Source: an uncultured Lachnospiraceae bacterium (lineage in GTDB: Bacteria > Bacillota > Clostridia > Lachnospirales > Lachnospiraceae). From it: a stretch of 64,000 nucleotides of DNA. Under the pieces are notes generated by a model that was given only the letters and a program-made list of their open reading frames with translations, searched no databases and was not told the origin of the DNA. The first letter of the stretch is position 1; the number at the start of each line of letters is the position of its first letter. Location of the stretch: the NCBI GenBank assembly GCA_910583965.1, contig CAJUAE010000004.1, forward strand, positions 1-64,000. Reading direction: 5' to 3'. The translations under genes and the position numbers were made by a program. Shown one piece after another: positions 27,844 through 37,098 of this stretch.

Positions 27844-29499
27844 ATGAACAGAACATGGTGGAAAGAAGCAGTTATTTATCAGATTTATCCGCGGAGTTTT
27901 ATGGATAGCAACGGGGATGGAATTGGCGATCTGCAAGGAATTATTAGTCGATTGGACTATTTGAAGTATCTGGGAATTGATGTGATCTGGCTCTCACCAG
28001 TATACAAGTCTCCAAATGATGATAACGGATATGATATTAGTGATTACCAAGATATTATGGATGAGTTTGGGACAATGAAAGATTTTGACGAACTGTTGGC
28101 GGCTGCTCATGCGCATGGAATTAAAATTGTTATGGATTTGGTGGTGAATCATACGTCAGATGAGCATAAGTGGTTTATGGAAAGTCGGAAGTCAAAGGAG
28201 AATGCATATCGTGACTATTATATTTGGCGTGAGGGGAAAGATGCTCAGACCCCGCCAAATAACTGGGGTTCTTGTTTTGGTGGTTCGGCGTGGCAGTATG
28301 ATGAAGTGACAGGCATGTATTATCTGCATTTATTTTCTAAGAAACAACCTGATTTAAATTGGGATAATCCTAATGTGCGCAAGGAAGTTTTTGATATGAT
28401 GACATGGTGGTGTGACAAGGGCATTGACGGTTTCCGCATGGACGTTATCAGTATGATTTCCAAAACCAAAGAGATGCCAGATGGAAAAAATGGTGATTTT
28501 GGACCTTATTGCATTCACGGGCCAAACGTGCATCAATATTTGCAGGAAATGAATGAAAAAGTGCTGTCAAAGTATGACATTATGACTGTTGGTGAAACGG
28601 CTGGTGTAACCACAACTTTGGCACAGCAGTATGCTGGTGAGGATACACATGAGCTAAATATGGTATTTCAGTTTGAACATGTGGAAGGAGATGGCAAATA
28701 TGGAAAGTGGACGGATGCGAAAATTCCACTTGTCACATTGAAAAAAACGCTCTCTCGCTGGCAAACAGAACTTTATGGAAAGGCATGGAATAGCTTGTTC
28801 TGGGATAATCATGACCAGCCACGTGCCGTCTCACGTTTTGGAGATGACCGTCCTATGTATCGAGAAGTATCTGCCAAGATGCTTGCTACTTGTCTGCATA
28901 TGTTACAAGGCACTCCATATATTTATCAGGGAGAGGAGCTAGGTATGACCAATTATCCATTCCAAAGTCCAGATGATTTCCGTGATATTGAGAGCATTAA
29001 TGCATATAAGGAATGGTGTAGCGAAGGAAAATTATCCCATGAGGTGTTCTGGCCTTGCATTATTTTTAAAAGCCGCGACAATGCAAGAACACCAGTACAA
29101 TGGGACGATTCGCCACAGGCAGGTTTTACTACAGGGACTCCTTGGATTGCAGTAAACCCCAATTATACAACAATCAACGCCAAGGCAGAGACTGCAGATT
29201 TTAATTCTGTATTTCACTATTATAAGAAGCTGATTGCACTTAGAAAAGAGAATCCAATCATGGTATATGGTAAGTATGAAGCACTTATGGAGGATAGCGA
29301 AGAATTGTTTGTTTACACTAGAAGAATGGAAAATGAGAAGCTTCTCGTTGTTTGTAGTTTCTGCGACCATGAGACAAAATTCATCCTACCAACAGAATTT
29401 GTAGGGACATCTTGCATGATTACTAATGTGGAGAATGCATATGATAAAACCGAAATGACACTTAAACCATATGAGGCTTTTGTGTTGCATAAAAAATAG
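27844..29499 (+). CDS. GH13 alpha-glucosidase / oligo-1,6-glucosidase 2
   Basis: A 551-residue enzyme, ribosome site AAAGGAAGGG. Catalytic triad: Asp200 in GFRMDV, Glu251 in TVGETA, Asp324 in DNHDQP; DLVVNHTSDEH is the conserved His motif. After the nucleophile it reads DVISMISK, where copy 1 reads DAISNIKK. A change at the Val/Ala position next to the nucleophile is associated in this family with alpha-1,6 versus alpha-1,4 preference, so the two enzymes may differ. Ends before a strong terminator. Confidence 0.92.
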   Translation: MNRTWWKEAVIYQIYPRSFMDSNGDGIGDLQGIISRLDYLKYLGIDVIWLSPVYKSPNDDNGYDISDYQDIMDEFGTMKDFDELLAAAHAHGIKIVMDLVVNHTSDEHKWFMESRKSKENAYRDYYIWREGKDAQTPPNNWGSCFGGSAWQYDEVTGMYYLHLFSKKQPDLNWDNPNVRKEVFDMMTWWCDKGIDGFRMDVISMISKTKEMPDGKNGDFGPYCIHGPNVHQYLQEMNEKVLSKYDIMTVGETAGVTTTLAQQYAGEDTHELNMVFQFEHVEGDGKYGKWTDAKIPLVTLKKTLSRWQTELYGKAWNSLFWDNHDQPRAVSRFGDDRPMYREVSAKMLATCLHMLQGTPYIYQGEELGMTNYPFQSPDDFRDIESINAYKEWCSEGKLSHEVFWPCIIFKSRDNARTPVQWDDSPQAGFTTGTPWIAVNPNYTTINAKAETADFNSVFHYYKKLIALRKENPIMVYGKYEALMEDSEELFVYTRRMENEKLLVVCSFCDHETKFILPTEFVGTSCMITNVENAYDKTEMTLKPYEAFVLHKK

Positions 29500-29500
29500 G

Positions 29501-29548
29501 AAAAAGCTGTTGTTTTCATAACTTAATTTATGAAAACAACAGCTTTTT
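29501..29548 (+). terminator. Intrinsic terminator after the glucosidase pair
   Basis: A perfect stem of about 20 bp (AAAAAGCTGTTGTTTTCATA and its complement) with a short AT loop, ending in TTTTT. The 3' end of the T-run is the first base of the next repeat copy. Confidence 0.92.
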
Positions 29549-29662
29549 ATGCACACGAGTACCCAAGTGAAATTTGTCATCAAACCTATCGGTTCGCTGA
29601 CGGGTGCCCGGCGCGCGAGTAGGGGAAGATACATCTTCTCTACTCGATTGCACACAGATGCA
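29549..29662. repeat. Dispersed double-hairpin repeat, copy 4 (complete)
   Basis: Starts TATGCACACGAGTACCC. The first hairpin is the same subtype as 11512 (AAGTGAAATTTGTC, then CGGTTCGCTGACGGGTGC). The second hairpin is GCGAGTAGGGGAAGAT against ATCTTCTCTACTCG. It ends ATTGCACACAGATG. The rest of the gap to 29780 is AT-rich upstream DNA of the next gene. Confidence 0.8.
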
Positions 29663-29780
29663 GAAAGGATGCGTTTTTGTACGAAAACTTGTTTCTTTTC
29701 CTTTATGTGTTTATTCTAAAAGGAACCATCATATAATTGCGCACATATGATAAAGAAAAACAAATTGGAGATTGATCATT

Positions 29781-30263
29781 ATGGCAGATATGACTCCCGG
29801 AATGATTTTTACAGATACACTTAGAAATAAAAGGCCAGAGGCAATGGCATGGATTCGGGGAAATGCACAGAATCCGCAATTGAGTGGCATTGTGAAATTT
29901 TATGAAACACCCTATGCAGGTGTGCTAATAGAGGCAGAAATCTTTGGACTTCCCAATATTACCACACAATTCTCATCTGATTTTTATGCGATGCACATTC
30001 ATGAAAAAGGAGACTGTACAATGCCTTTTGACAAGACAGGAGAGCATTACAATCCCACAAAAGAAGCGCATCCAGACCATGCAGGTGACATGCTTCCGCT
30101 TATGGGAAATCAGGGATATGCATGGCTTTCATTTTATGACAAGCGTTTCACAATACCAGAGATAATGGGAAGAAGCGTTATTATCCACAAGATGCCAGAC
30201 GATTTCAAAACTCAGCCATCGGGAGATGCTGGTGAAAAGATTGGATGTGGTGTAATACGATAG
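29781..30263 (+). CDS. Cu/Zn superoxide dismutase family protein, no signal peptide
   Basis: A 160-residue protein. ATG 29781 is chosen (GGAG ten bases upstream); a TTG nine bases earlier would sit on the ribosome site. All metal ligands of the family appear: two His in MHIHEKGDC, the bridging His in GEHYNP, His and His/Asp in AHPDHAGD, and a last His in VIIH. The disulfide Cys pair is present (GDC and GCGVIR at the C-terminus). Family members are normally secreted, yet no signal sequence is seen, so it should be cytosolic. Activity would be superoxide removal if metal is acquired. Confidence 0.85.
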   Translation: MADMTPGMIFTDTLRNKRPEAMAWIRGNAQNPQLSGIVKFYETPYAGVLIEAEIFGLPNITTQFSSDFYAMHIHEKGDCTMPFDKTGEHYNPTKEAHPDHAGDMLPLMGNQGYAWLSFYDKRFTIPEIMGRSVIIHKMPDDFKTQPSGDAGEKIGCGVIR

Positions 30264-30312
30264 ATATAGTTTTAATATTTGATGTGAATGTTGACAGAAA
30301 ATTAGAAGCAAG

Positions 30313-30380
30313 TTGTGGATAACTTTTTACAATCGTGTTGTAGAATTAAAATATCCACATATTTATGCACAATATCCACA
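30313..30380. promoter_or_regulatory. DnaA-box cluster upstream of galE
   Basis: The perfect box TTGTGGATAA (30313-30322, reverse of TTATCCACAA) is followed by TATCCACAT (30352-30360), TTATGCACA (30363-30371) and TATCCACA (30373-30380). These lie in the 363-base gap between the SOD-like gene and galE. Nothing else was recognised in that gap apart from an AT-rich stretch before galE. Confidence 0.55.
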
Positions 30381-30626
30381 AAAACGAGCGTGTAAAATCT
30401 ATTGCAAATGAATATATTATATAAAAAATAAGAGATAAATGACAAAATTTACAACAATTTCGCATGGATTTTTCATTGTTACTAAAATAGCGAGAACGAT
30501 AATTTTTTGATTGTTTTTGGTCTAAAAAATTATAATTATGCTATTGTTTTCCTAAGGAAAAAGGGATATGATAAAAGATGGCAAGGAAAAAGTGCGGATA
30601 ATAAAAGTAAAATGGAGGTAGATAAT

Positions 30627-31643
30627 ATGGCAATTTTAGTTACAGGTGGCGCTGGATTTATCGGTAGCCATACAGTGGTAGAACTTCAAAATGCAGGCTA
30701 TGATGTAGTGGTGGTGGATAACTTATCAAATGCAAGTGTAAAATCCCTACAGCGTGTTGAGAAAATTACAGGAAGACCAGTTACATTTTATAAGGCAGAT
30801 ATTTTGGACAGGGATGCTTTGGAAATGATTTTTGACCAAGAGGAGATTGATTCCTGTATTCATTTCGCCGGGTTAAAGGCAGTAGGAGAGTCTGTTGCAA
30901 AGCCATGGGAATATTATAACAATAATATTGCGGGTACGTTGACACTGGTGGATGTGATGAGAAAGCATGGCTGCAAGAATATTATCTTTTCTTCATCTGC
31001 AACTGTATATGGGGACCCTGCATTTATACCAATTACAGAGGAGTGTCCAAAAGGGCAGTGCACAAACCCTTATGGTTGGACAAAGTCCATGTTGGAGCAG
31101 ATTTTATCAGATATGCAAAAAGCAGATCCAGCGTGGAATGTGATTCTGTTGCGTTATTTTAATCCAATTGGTGCACATCAGAGTGGTACAATGGGTGAAA
31201 ATCCAAATGGAATCCCCAATAACTTAATGCCATATATCACACAAGTTGCAGTAGGAAAACTTGAGAAACTTGGAGTATTTGGAAATGATTATGACACCCA
31301 TGATGGAACAGGTGTTAGAGACTATATTCATGTTGTAGACTTAGCGATTGGCCATGTGAAGGCACTAAAGAAGATTGAGGAGAAGGCAGGACTATGCATA
31401 TACAATCTTGGAACAGGAACAGGCTACAGTGTGCTTGATATTGTAAAGAACTTTGAGGAGGCCACAGGCGTAAAGATTCCATATGAGATTAAGCCAAGAC
31501 GTGCAGGTGATATTGCAACTTGCTATGCAGACGCGTCAAAGGCAAAGGAAGAACTTGGCTGGACTGCACAGTTTGGCATTAAGGAAATGTGTGCGGACAG
31601 TTGGAGATGGCAGTCTAACAATCCTAACGGATATGGTGAGTAA
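30627..31643 (+). CDS. galE: UDP-glucose 4-epimerase
   Basis: A 338-residue protein, the normal GalE length when started at ATG 30627 behind ATGGAGGT; an upstream in-frame start at 30507 adds a basic, non-conserved tail. The NAD-binding GGAGFIGSH motif is at 7-15, the catalytic Ser/Tyr/Lys set appears as SSSATVYG and YGWTKSM, and RYFNPIGAH and YIHVVDLA are GalE signatures. It interconverts UDP-galactose and UDP-glucose (Leloir pathway) and supports use of galactose released by the alpha-galactosidase at 55126. Confidence 0.95.
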   Translation: MAILVTGGAGFIGSHTVVELQNAGYDVVVVDNLSNASVKSLQRVEKITGRPVTFYKADILDRDALEMIFDQEEIDSCIHFAGLKAVGESVAKPWEYYNNNIAGTLTLVDVMRKHGCKNIIFSSSATVYGDPAFIPITEECPKGQCTNPYGWTKSMLEQILSDMQKADPAWNVILLRYFNPIGAHQSGTMGENPNGIPNNLMPYITQVAVGKLEKLGVFGNDYDTHDGTGVRDYIHVVDLAIGHVKALKKIEEKAGLCIYNLGTGTGYSVLDIVKNFEEATGVKIPYEIKPRRAGDIATCYADASKAKEELGWTAQFGIKEMCADSWRWQSNNPNGYGE

Positions 31644-31649
31644 TAATCG

Positions 31650-31683
31650 AGAAGGGGAAGATTCATCTTCCCCTTCTTCTTTT
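31650..31683. terminator. Bidirectional terminator between galE and prs
   Basis: Arms AGAAGGGGAAGAT and ATCTTCCCCTTCT with a two-base loop and a T-rich tail on the plus side. It sits between convergent galE and prs, so it can serve both. Confidence 0.85.
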
Positions 31684-32867
31684 TATATTTCACCATTTTT
31701 ATAGCGATTGATATAGCTATGAATCCTATCATTGGGATTCAATAAATCACTGATAGAAGAATCATGGTTTAATGTGTCGATAATATAAGCAATATATTTG
31801 CTCATATCACAACTAATGTACCATTCTTTTTCAAGTAGTTCTGGCTTTTGGTAGATTAGATTTGTAGTGAGGACTCTGTATATTAATCCCTGTTCATATG
31901 CTTCGTCAAATTTGTCCAGACCTGCAGTAAAGAGCCCGAATGTAGCGGCAGCAAAAATACGTCTTGCCTTGCGATTTTTTAAGTATGTGGCAACTTCAAT
32001 CATACTTTCTCCAGAGGAGATCATATCATCTACAATAATAACATCCTTGCCTTCTACGCTACTGCCAAGGAACTCATGTGCTACAATTGGGTTGCGTCCA
32101 TTTACAACTTGGGTGTAATCGCGCCGTTTATAAAACATACCCATATCAAGTCCCATTACGTTTGCCATATAGATTGCGCGTCCCATACCACCTTCGTCGG
32201 GGCTGACGAGCATCATGTGATCTGCATCGATGGTCAGATCAGAAACATTATTCAATAGTCCTTTGATAAATTGATAGGTGGGTGATACCGTTTCAAAACC
32301 ATGTAAAGGAATGGCGTTTTGCACACGCGGATCGTGCGCATCAAAAGTAATAATGTTGTCCACGCCCATATTTACCATCTCTTGAAGCGCCAGTGCACAG
32401 TCGAGGGATTCCCTTGAATTTCTCTTATGTTGGCGGCTTTCATATAGATAAGGCATAATCACAGTGATACGGCGTGACTTACCACCAATGGCAGCAATAA
32501 TTCGCTTCAAATCCTGAAAATGGTCGTCAGGGGACATATGATTCTCCTGTCCGCAAAGGGAATAAGTCAGGCTGTAGTTCGTGACGTCTACTAACAGATA
32601 GATGTCATCACCACGTACAGACTCTAAGATCTCACCTTTTGCTTCTCCGGTGCCAAAGCGTGGAACACGGGTCTGTATAATATAAGAGTCGCGCTGGTAA
32701 CCTGCAAATGCAAGTGAATCTTTATGTTCGCTCTCGCGCTCTGCCCTCCATTTGACAAGATATTTGTCAACCTTGTCACCAAGCTCTTTACACCCGCTTA
32801 ATGGAATGATGCCTAATGAACCTACAGGTATTGAGTTGAGATTTCTTTTTTCCTCACGAACTGGCAT
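31683..32867 (-). CDS. prs: Ribose-phosphate pyrophosphokinase
   Basis: A 394-residue PRPP synthetase. The start at 32867 is chosen because GCGAGGG precedes it; 12 further in-frame codons upstream lack a ribosome site. The PRPP-binding loop VIIVDDMISSGESM (about residues 270-283), the catalytic-loop region MPYLYESRQHKRNSRES, and TFDAHDPR are present. It is longer than the 310-residue classical form, as in related clostridial enzymes. It makes PRPP for nucleotide, His and Trp synthesis. It starts 41 bases after the helicase-loader gene. Confidence 0.9.
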   Translation of the reverse strand: MPVREEKRNLNSIPVGSLGIIPLSGCKELGDKVDKYLVKWRAERESEHKDSLAFAGYQRDSYIIQTRVPRFGTGEAKGEILESVRGDDIYLLVDVTNYSLTYSLCGQENHMSPDDHFQDLKRIIAAIGGKSRRITVIMPYLYESRQHKRNSRESLDCALALQEMVNMGVDNIITFDAHDPRVQNAIPLHGFETVSPTYQFIKGLLNNVSDLTIDADHMMLVSPDEGGMGRAIYMANVMGLDMGMFYKRRDYTQVVNGRNPIVAHEFLGSSVEGKDVIIVDDMISSGESMIEVATYLKNRKARRIFAAATFGLFTAGLDKFDEAYEQGLIYRVLTTNLIYQKPELLEKEWYISCDMSKYIAYIIDTLNHDSSISDLLNPNDRIHSYINRYKNGEI

Positions 32868-32907
32868 TGAAAAACCCTCGCTTTCTATATATAGAGATAT
32901 CAATTTT

Positions 32908-33879
32908 TCATTTGTTAGCAGATGCTGTTTTTTTCTGCATCCGAATGTCTCGGCCTGTCAGCTTGCATATATCGTAATTGCTTGTGATGCGTGAAAAGAT
33001 CCTGTCAGAATAGCGGTCCCGCAGTTCTCCAAGCGATAGATTTGTTGTGATGATAGTTGCCTTTTTGCGTAGATGCCTGTTGTTCAGGCAGGAAAAGAGC
33101 TGGGAAGAAACAAAGGCGTTGGTGAGTTCTGTTCCCAGATCATCGATAATTAGCAAATCACAGTTACAGATATCCTCTGAAATACCAGAGGCAGCCTCCG
33201 CGCTGTCTTTGTCAAACGTACTTTTTGACAAAATATCAAAAAGTTGAGACGCGCTGAAGTAGATGACAAGATTTCCTATATCGATCAATTCCTTTGCAAT
33301 ACAACAAGACAGAAATGATTTACCCGTTCCTACTGTACCATAAAAAAACAAGTTTCGGTAGTCCTTATTGAAGCTTTTCACAAAATTTTGGCATATTTGT
33401 ACAGCTTTCGTAAATTTTTCAAGGTCTTCTCCCGCATAATAGTCATAGGAAAGTGAACTGAAGTTCTCTGTTTCCAGCAGTGTTTTGATGTGGGATTGTT
33501 CATAGATGAGGTTGATTTCTGCCTCACGAAAGCAACTACATTTTTTGTTGGCAATATATCCAGTATCTTGACATTTATCACATTCGTAGACTGGTGACAA
33601 AAAGTTTTCAGGGAAGCCATTTTTACGTAACAAGGAAGCCTTTTGAACAGACAGCTCTTTTAGGTGTTGTTTTAACTCGGAGAGCGCATTCGCCTCACCA
33701 CTAAGCAGTTTTTTTCCTTGTTCAATTGAAATGACGGCAATTTGTCTGTCCAATGCTTCGTAAGTAGGAATTTTTTGATAGACCATTTCCGTATTATGTT
33801 CAAGCTGATGTCTTGCAATGCGCTGTTTTTCCTCATAAGAACGCATAATTGCATCATACTGGCTATTTGTCAGTGCCAT
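32908..33879 (-). CDS. DnaI/DnaC-like replicative helicase loader
   Basis: A 323-residue AAA+ ATPase. A helical N-terminal part of about 100 residues leads to a four-Cys zinc site (CDKCQDTGYIANKKCSC). Next come Walker A GTVGTGKS (about 182-189), Walker B LLIIDDLG, and a sensor region (ATIITTNLS, RIFSRI with the arginine finger). This matches Firmicute DnaI/DnaC proteins that load DnaB helicase. It follows the DnaD-like gene by 56 bases, a common replication-initiation pair in this group. Confidence 0.88.
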   Translation of the reverse strand: MALTNSQYDAIMRSYEEKQRIARHQLEHNTEMVYQKIPTYEALDRQIAVISIEQGKKLLSGEANALSELKQHLKELSVQKASLLRKNGFPENFLSPVYECDKCQDTGYIANKKCSCFREAEINLIYEQSHIKTLLETENFSSLSYDYYAGEDLEKFTKAVQICQNFVKSFNKDYRNLFFYGTVGTGKSFLSCCIAKELIDIGNLVIYFSASQLFDILSKSTFDKDSAEAASGISEDICNCDLLIIDDLGTELTNAFVSSQLFSCLNNRHLRKKATIITTNLSLGELRDRYSDRIFSRITSNYDICKLTGRDIRMQKKTASANK

Positions 33880-33935
33880 TTGTATTTTACCTCATTCTCT
33901 TTTGAGCTACCCAAATTTCGGAATAGTAGGGAGCC

Positions 33936-35063
33936 TTAATTACTTAAAATATTTTGCTCTAATTCGTTAAAGTCATACGAATTTTGGGCAAAACTGTTAA
34001 ATTTGTTTCTGGAAACGATATTGTCGGTTTTTTGTGTGTTGTCTGTGGCAGAACGTTTGTAGGAGGCGTCAGCCGCAGGAATATCAGCCCTGTAGCGGAC
34101 CCCAGCTTGATACCATTTGGTAAGAATGCCATCCGCATATGCAAAACGATGGTTGTCAGTGGTCATAACAGTTTTATCGCAAGCTTCCTGTATCACATCA
34201 AGCAGAAATCCATATTCTTTTGTCCATTTATTTATGTATTCAAGTTCCTTGGGTGCAGGATTCGTATTTTTGCCAAGAGACTTCATAATCGTATAGACTA
34301 CTTTGTCGTATTTGCGGGATGCATTCTGTGCATCACTCGGCGAAGAAATACCCTGTTCATGCCACGCGAGAGCCACTTTTTCAATATATCGGAAGTCTTT
34401 TTTATCACGCTCTACACAATGCTGTACCAGATAGTCGATTAGATCAGTGGAAAAACCAAGTTTGTCGTACAAAAAGAGAATGGTTTCCATATCGCTTCGT
34501 GTCAGTGGCTTTGCAATATACTGTTCTGTGACAAGTAGAAGTTGTTCAATATCTTCGTTATCCTTAAAGCGTTTGAGTTGATCAAGAGTGTATTCTGGTT
34601 TTGCAATTTTTGCATTTGCGGGCTGACTGCTAGTGGCTGAAACAGTACGATTTGCAGCCATCTGTGTGATTCCGGTTTGAGCAGCCATACCCGTCTGCAT
34701 GGAAGTTGGTCTGACAAAAGACAGAACCGGAGTGATACGGGGAGCCGATCGGGGCACCTCGTATGCGTTTTCAAGGGAAAGCACCCTAATACCGGACAGG
34801 TTGTGAGCTGCATCGAAGTCAAGTGCCAGAAGCTGTTTGGATTCCCAATACATCAGTGCTCTAAGTACATCTTTTTCTGTATAGTTAAACTTGTCCGCGA
34901 TATCTGCCACGCTTGTTGGGAGATTAGCATTCATCATGCGAATTAGAAAAAGATAGATTTTGAGTTGTGCGTCATTGGCATCTGCCATATATTCATCAAT
35001 AAAAAGATTAGAGATGCTAGTTTGCTCATTTGTGGCAGCTCGATAGATATTGACACGATTCAT
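33936..35063 (-). CDS. DnaD-domain replication initiation protein
   Basis: A 375-residue protein beginning at 35063 (AGGTGAC upstream). An N-terminal winged-helix domain (about 25-95: LKIYLFLIRMM, SVADIADKFNYTEKDVLRALMYWE) is followed by a Thr/Ala/Ser-rich linker. Two DnaD-like helical repeats occupy about 190-310; YXXXIXXXKW-type patterns are seen at YINKWTKEYGF and ILTKWYQAG. DnaD proteins remodel DNA and recruit the helicase loader at origins and stalled forks. The DnaA-box cluster directly upstream suggests control by DnaA. Confidence 0.85.
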   Translation of the reverse strand: MNRVNIYRAATNEQTSISNLFIDEYMADANDAQLKIYLFLIRMMNANLPTSVADIADKFNYTEKDVLRALMYWESKQLLALDFDAAHNLSGIRVLSLENAYEVPRSAPRITPVLSFVRPTSMQTGMAAQTGITQMAANRTVSATSSQPANAKIAKPEYTLDQLKRFKDNEDIEQLLLVTEQYIAKPLTRSDMETILFLYDKLGFSTDLIDYLVQHCVERDKKDFRYIEKVALAWHEQGISSPSDAQNASRKYDKVVYTIMKSLGKNTNPAPKELEYINKWTKEYGFLLDVIQEACDKTVMTTDNHRFAYADGILTKWYQAGVRYRADIPAADASYKRSATDNTQKTDNIVSRNKFNSFAQNSYDFNELEQNILSN

Positions 35064-35215
35064 ATTTGTCACCTGTCCTGTTCTAGATTCCTTAGTATTG
35101 TTCTGATGTTGGGAGTCACCAGAATCTGTAAGGTAAATGTATTGTAGCACACTTTTCTAAAAAAGCAAGCCCACATCCCTGTGCCAATCCTTGTGAATCT
35201 GGCATTTATAATGAG

Positions 35216-35385
35216 TGTGGATAATGTGGATAATGTGGATAGTTAGAGAACAAAAATGGATAATTCCTTGATGTATCACAAAGATAACACATGAATTTTA
35301 TTAAGAATAAATGTGGATGAAAATGGAAAATATCCACATTTTTTTTGTCTGTTTAGACACAAAAAAATGTGGATATTGTGGATAA
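35216..35385. promoter_or_regulatory. DnaA-box array between murC and the dnaD-like gene
   Basis: Three 9-mers abut head to tail at 35216-35242: TGTGGATAA, TGTGGATAA, TGTGGATAG. Further boxes are TGTGGATGA at 35312, TATCCACAT at 35331, TGTGGATAT at 35368 and TGTGGATAA at 35377-35385, the last touching the murC stop. The array fills the promoter region of the replication genes on the minus strand. DnaA-dependent control is inferred. Confidence 0.7.
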
Positions 35386-36765
35386 CTAGATTCCAAGAAG
35401 ACTTTCACCGATTTTTACAACATCTCCAGCCCCCATAGTTATCAACAAATCGCCGTTGATACAATTTTTTAATAAAAAATTTTCTATGTCGTCAAAATTT
35501 TGAAAATAATAGCATTCTTTTCCAAGTTTTTCCAACTCATGCAAAAGGTCTACAGAGCTGATACCAACTGTGTTTTTCTCGCGTGCGGCGTAAATGTCGG
35601 TCAACACGATTTTGTCCGCAAGGGAAAGTGCTTGGGCAAATTCTTTTAGAAATGTTTTTGTGCGCGTGTAAGTATGGGGTTGAAAGACACACCATAATGT
35701 TTGATGTGGATAATTCGCCGCTGCTTTCAGTGTGGCAGTAATTTCGGTTGGGTGATGGGCATAGTCATCAAGAATCTGGATGCCGGCGATTTCTCCTTTG
35801 TGTTCAAAGCGTCTTTCAGTGCCTGAGAAGGAAGCAAGGGTATCACATACGATAGCAAAGTCAATTCCAAGTAAATCTGTCAAAGCAATAACAGAAAGAG
35901 AGTTGAGAATATTGTGTTCCCCGACAACGCTAAGTTTTACAGTGCCGCAGTTTTGACCTTTTTTGATAAGCGTATAGGAAGCGCATCCAAATGCGTCAAA
36001 TGTGACATCTGTATAATTATAGTCTGCTGTAGCGTCCGTACCAAAAGTGATGATTTTGCAAGGAAGTCCTTCGACAAACTGTTCCATATGGTCGATATTT
36101 TGATTGATAATAAGATAGCCGTCTTCCGGTAAAATTTCAGAAAATTTTCGGAAGGAATGGCGAATGTCATCAATATCTCGGAAAAAGTCTAAATGATCTT
36201 CTTCAATATTGAGAATAATGCTAATATGGGGAAAGAAGCTCAAAAAGGAGTTGGTGTACTCACATGCCTCCGTCACAAAATAATCAGATTTGCCAACACG
36301 AATATTGCCGTTGATGGATTTTAGAATACCACCAATAGAAAGAGTGGGATCGGTGCCAGCGGCCAGAAGTACTTCGGAAATCATGGATGTGGTGGTAGTT
36401 TTTCCATGTGTGCCACTGACTGCGATGGGTGTCTTATAATTTTTCATAATCTGGCCAAGCAAATCCGCCCGTGTCATAAGTGGAATCTTTTTTTCTAAGG
36501 CAGCACAATACTCTGGATTGTTCTGTGCAATCGCAGCCGTGTACACCACCAGATCAATCGAATCATTGATATTGCTCGCCATCTGCGGATAATTGATTTT
36601 TGCGCCCATAGAGACAAGGTGTTGTGTGAGAGGGGATTTTTTTTGGTCCGATCCACTCACAGTGAAACCTGCTTCAATTAAAATTTGGGCAAGTCCAGAC
36701 ATGCTGATTCCTCCAATTCCAATAAAGTGGACATGAATAGGACTGTTAAAATTTATCTGGTACAT
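35386..36765 (-). CDS. murC: UDP-N-acetylmuramate--L-alanine ligase
   Basis: A 459-residue Mur ligase started at 36765 (AAAGGA upstream). The Rossmann start HFIGIGGISMSGLA, the ATP loop GTHGKTTTTSM (about 112-122), the DDYAHHPTEI motif (about 330-340) and FQPHTYTR define MurC. It adds the first alanine of the peptidoglycan stem in the cytoplasm. Next genes on the strand are replication genes, separated by the DnaA-box array. Confidence 0.95.
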   Translation of the reverse strand: MYQINFNSPIHVHFIGIGGISMSGLAQILIEAGFTVSGSDQKKSPLTQHLVSMGAKINYPQMASNINDSIDLVVYTAAIAQNNPEYCAALEKKIPLMTRADLLGQIMKNYKTPIAVSGTHGKTTTTSMISEVLLAAGTDPTLSIGGILKSINGNIRVGKSDYFVTEACEYTNSFLSFFPHISIILNIEEDHLDFFRDIDDIRHSFRKFSEILPEDGYLIINQNIDHMEQFVEGLPCKIITFGTDATADYNYTDVTFDAFGCASYTLIKKGQNCGTVKLSVVGEHNILNSLSVIALTDLLGIDFAIVCDTLASFSGTERRFEHKGEIAGIQILDDYAHHPTEITATLKAAANYPHQTLWCVFQPHTYTRTKTFLKEFAQALSLADKIVLTDIYAAREKNTVGISSVDLLHELEKLGKECYYFQNFDDIENFLLKNCINGDLLITMGAGDVVKIGESLLGI

Positions 36766-37098
36766 CTTGTTGTTTTCCTTTCTAAAATAAGATGATATAT
36801 TATCTATCATACACCTCGCAAGGTGACATTTCCATAAAAAAATAGAAATCTACCATAATTCTATGAAATCGCCAAAAGAAATAGTATTTGCCAGATTAAG
36901 CAAAAAATAAAAATTTTATTAAATAAATTTTACTTTCTAGGTTAAGCTTTCTAATTTCCAACCGATATAAGTTATGTATACTAAAAAAATGTATAGAAAT
37001 CTAATAGGAATGATGCTAAAGTTGTTCCCTTTAACGAAAATGTATGTTATAATATATTAGGGTCTGAAACCCAGTATTATGTAAGTAGGGGTGACAAC
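36766..37098. other. Divergent intergenic region, murC / glgC
   Basis: An AT-rich 333-base gap. For glgC, a likely -10 TATAAT lies at 37048-37053 with a weak -35 (TTCCCT at 37025-37030, 17-bp gap) and a ribosome site AGGGGTG at 37087. On the murC side there is a short palindrome CACCTCGCAAGGTG around 36811-36826. No riboswitch or repeat was recognised. Confidence 0.4.

Noticed and set aside
27844..29499. Recent tandem duplication of the two GH13 genes
   Set aside because: The proteins share family motifs but differ throughout and in the residue next to the nucleophile, so they are old paralogues.
29386..29655. 89-residue minus-strand open frame across the end of the glucosidase gene
   Set aside because: It covers a terminator and a repeat copy and lacks coding character.
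35216..35385. Chromosomal replication origin
   Set aside because: DnaA boxes are dense, but dnaA, dnaN, rpmH and gyrase genes are absent; murC and dnaD genes are often away from oriC in this group. It was reported as a DnaA-binding region instead.
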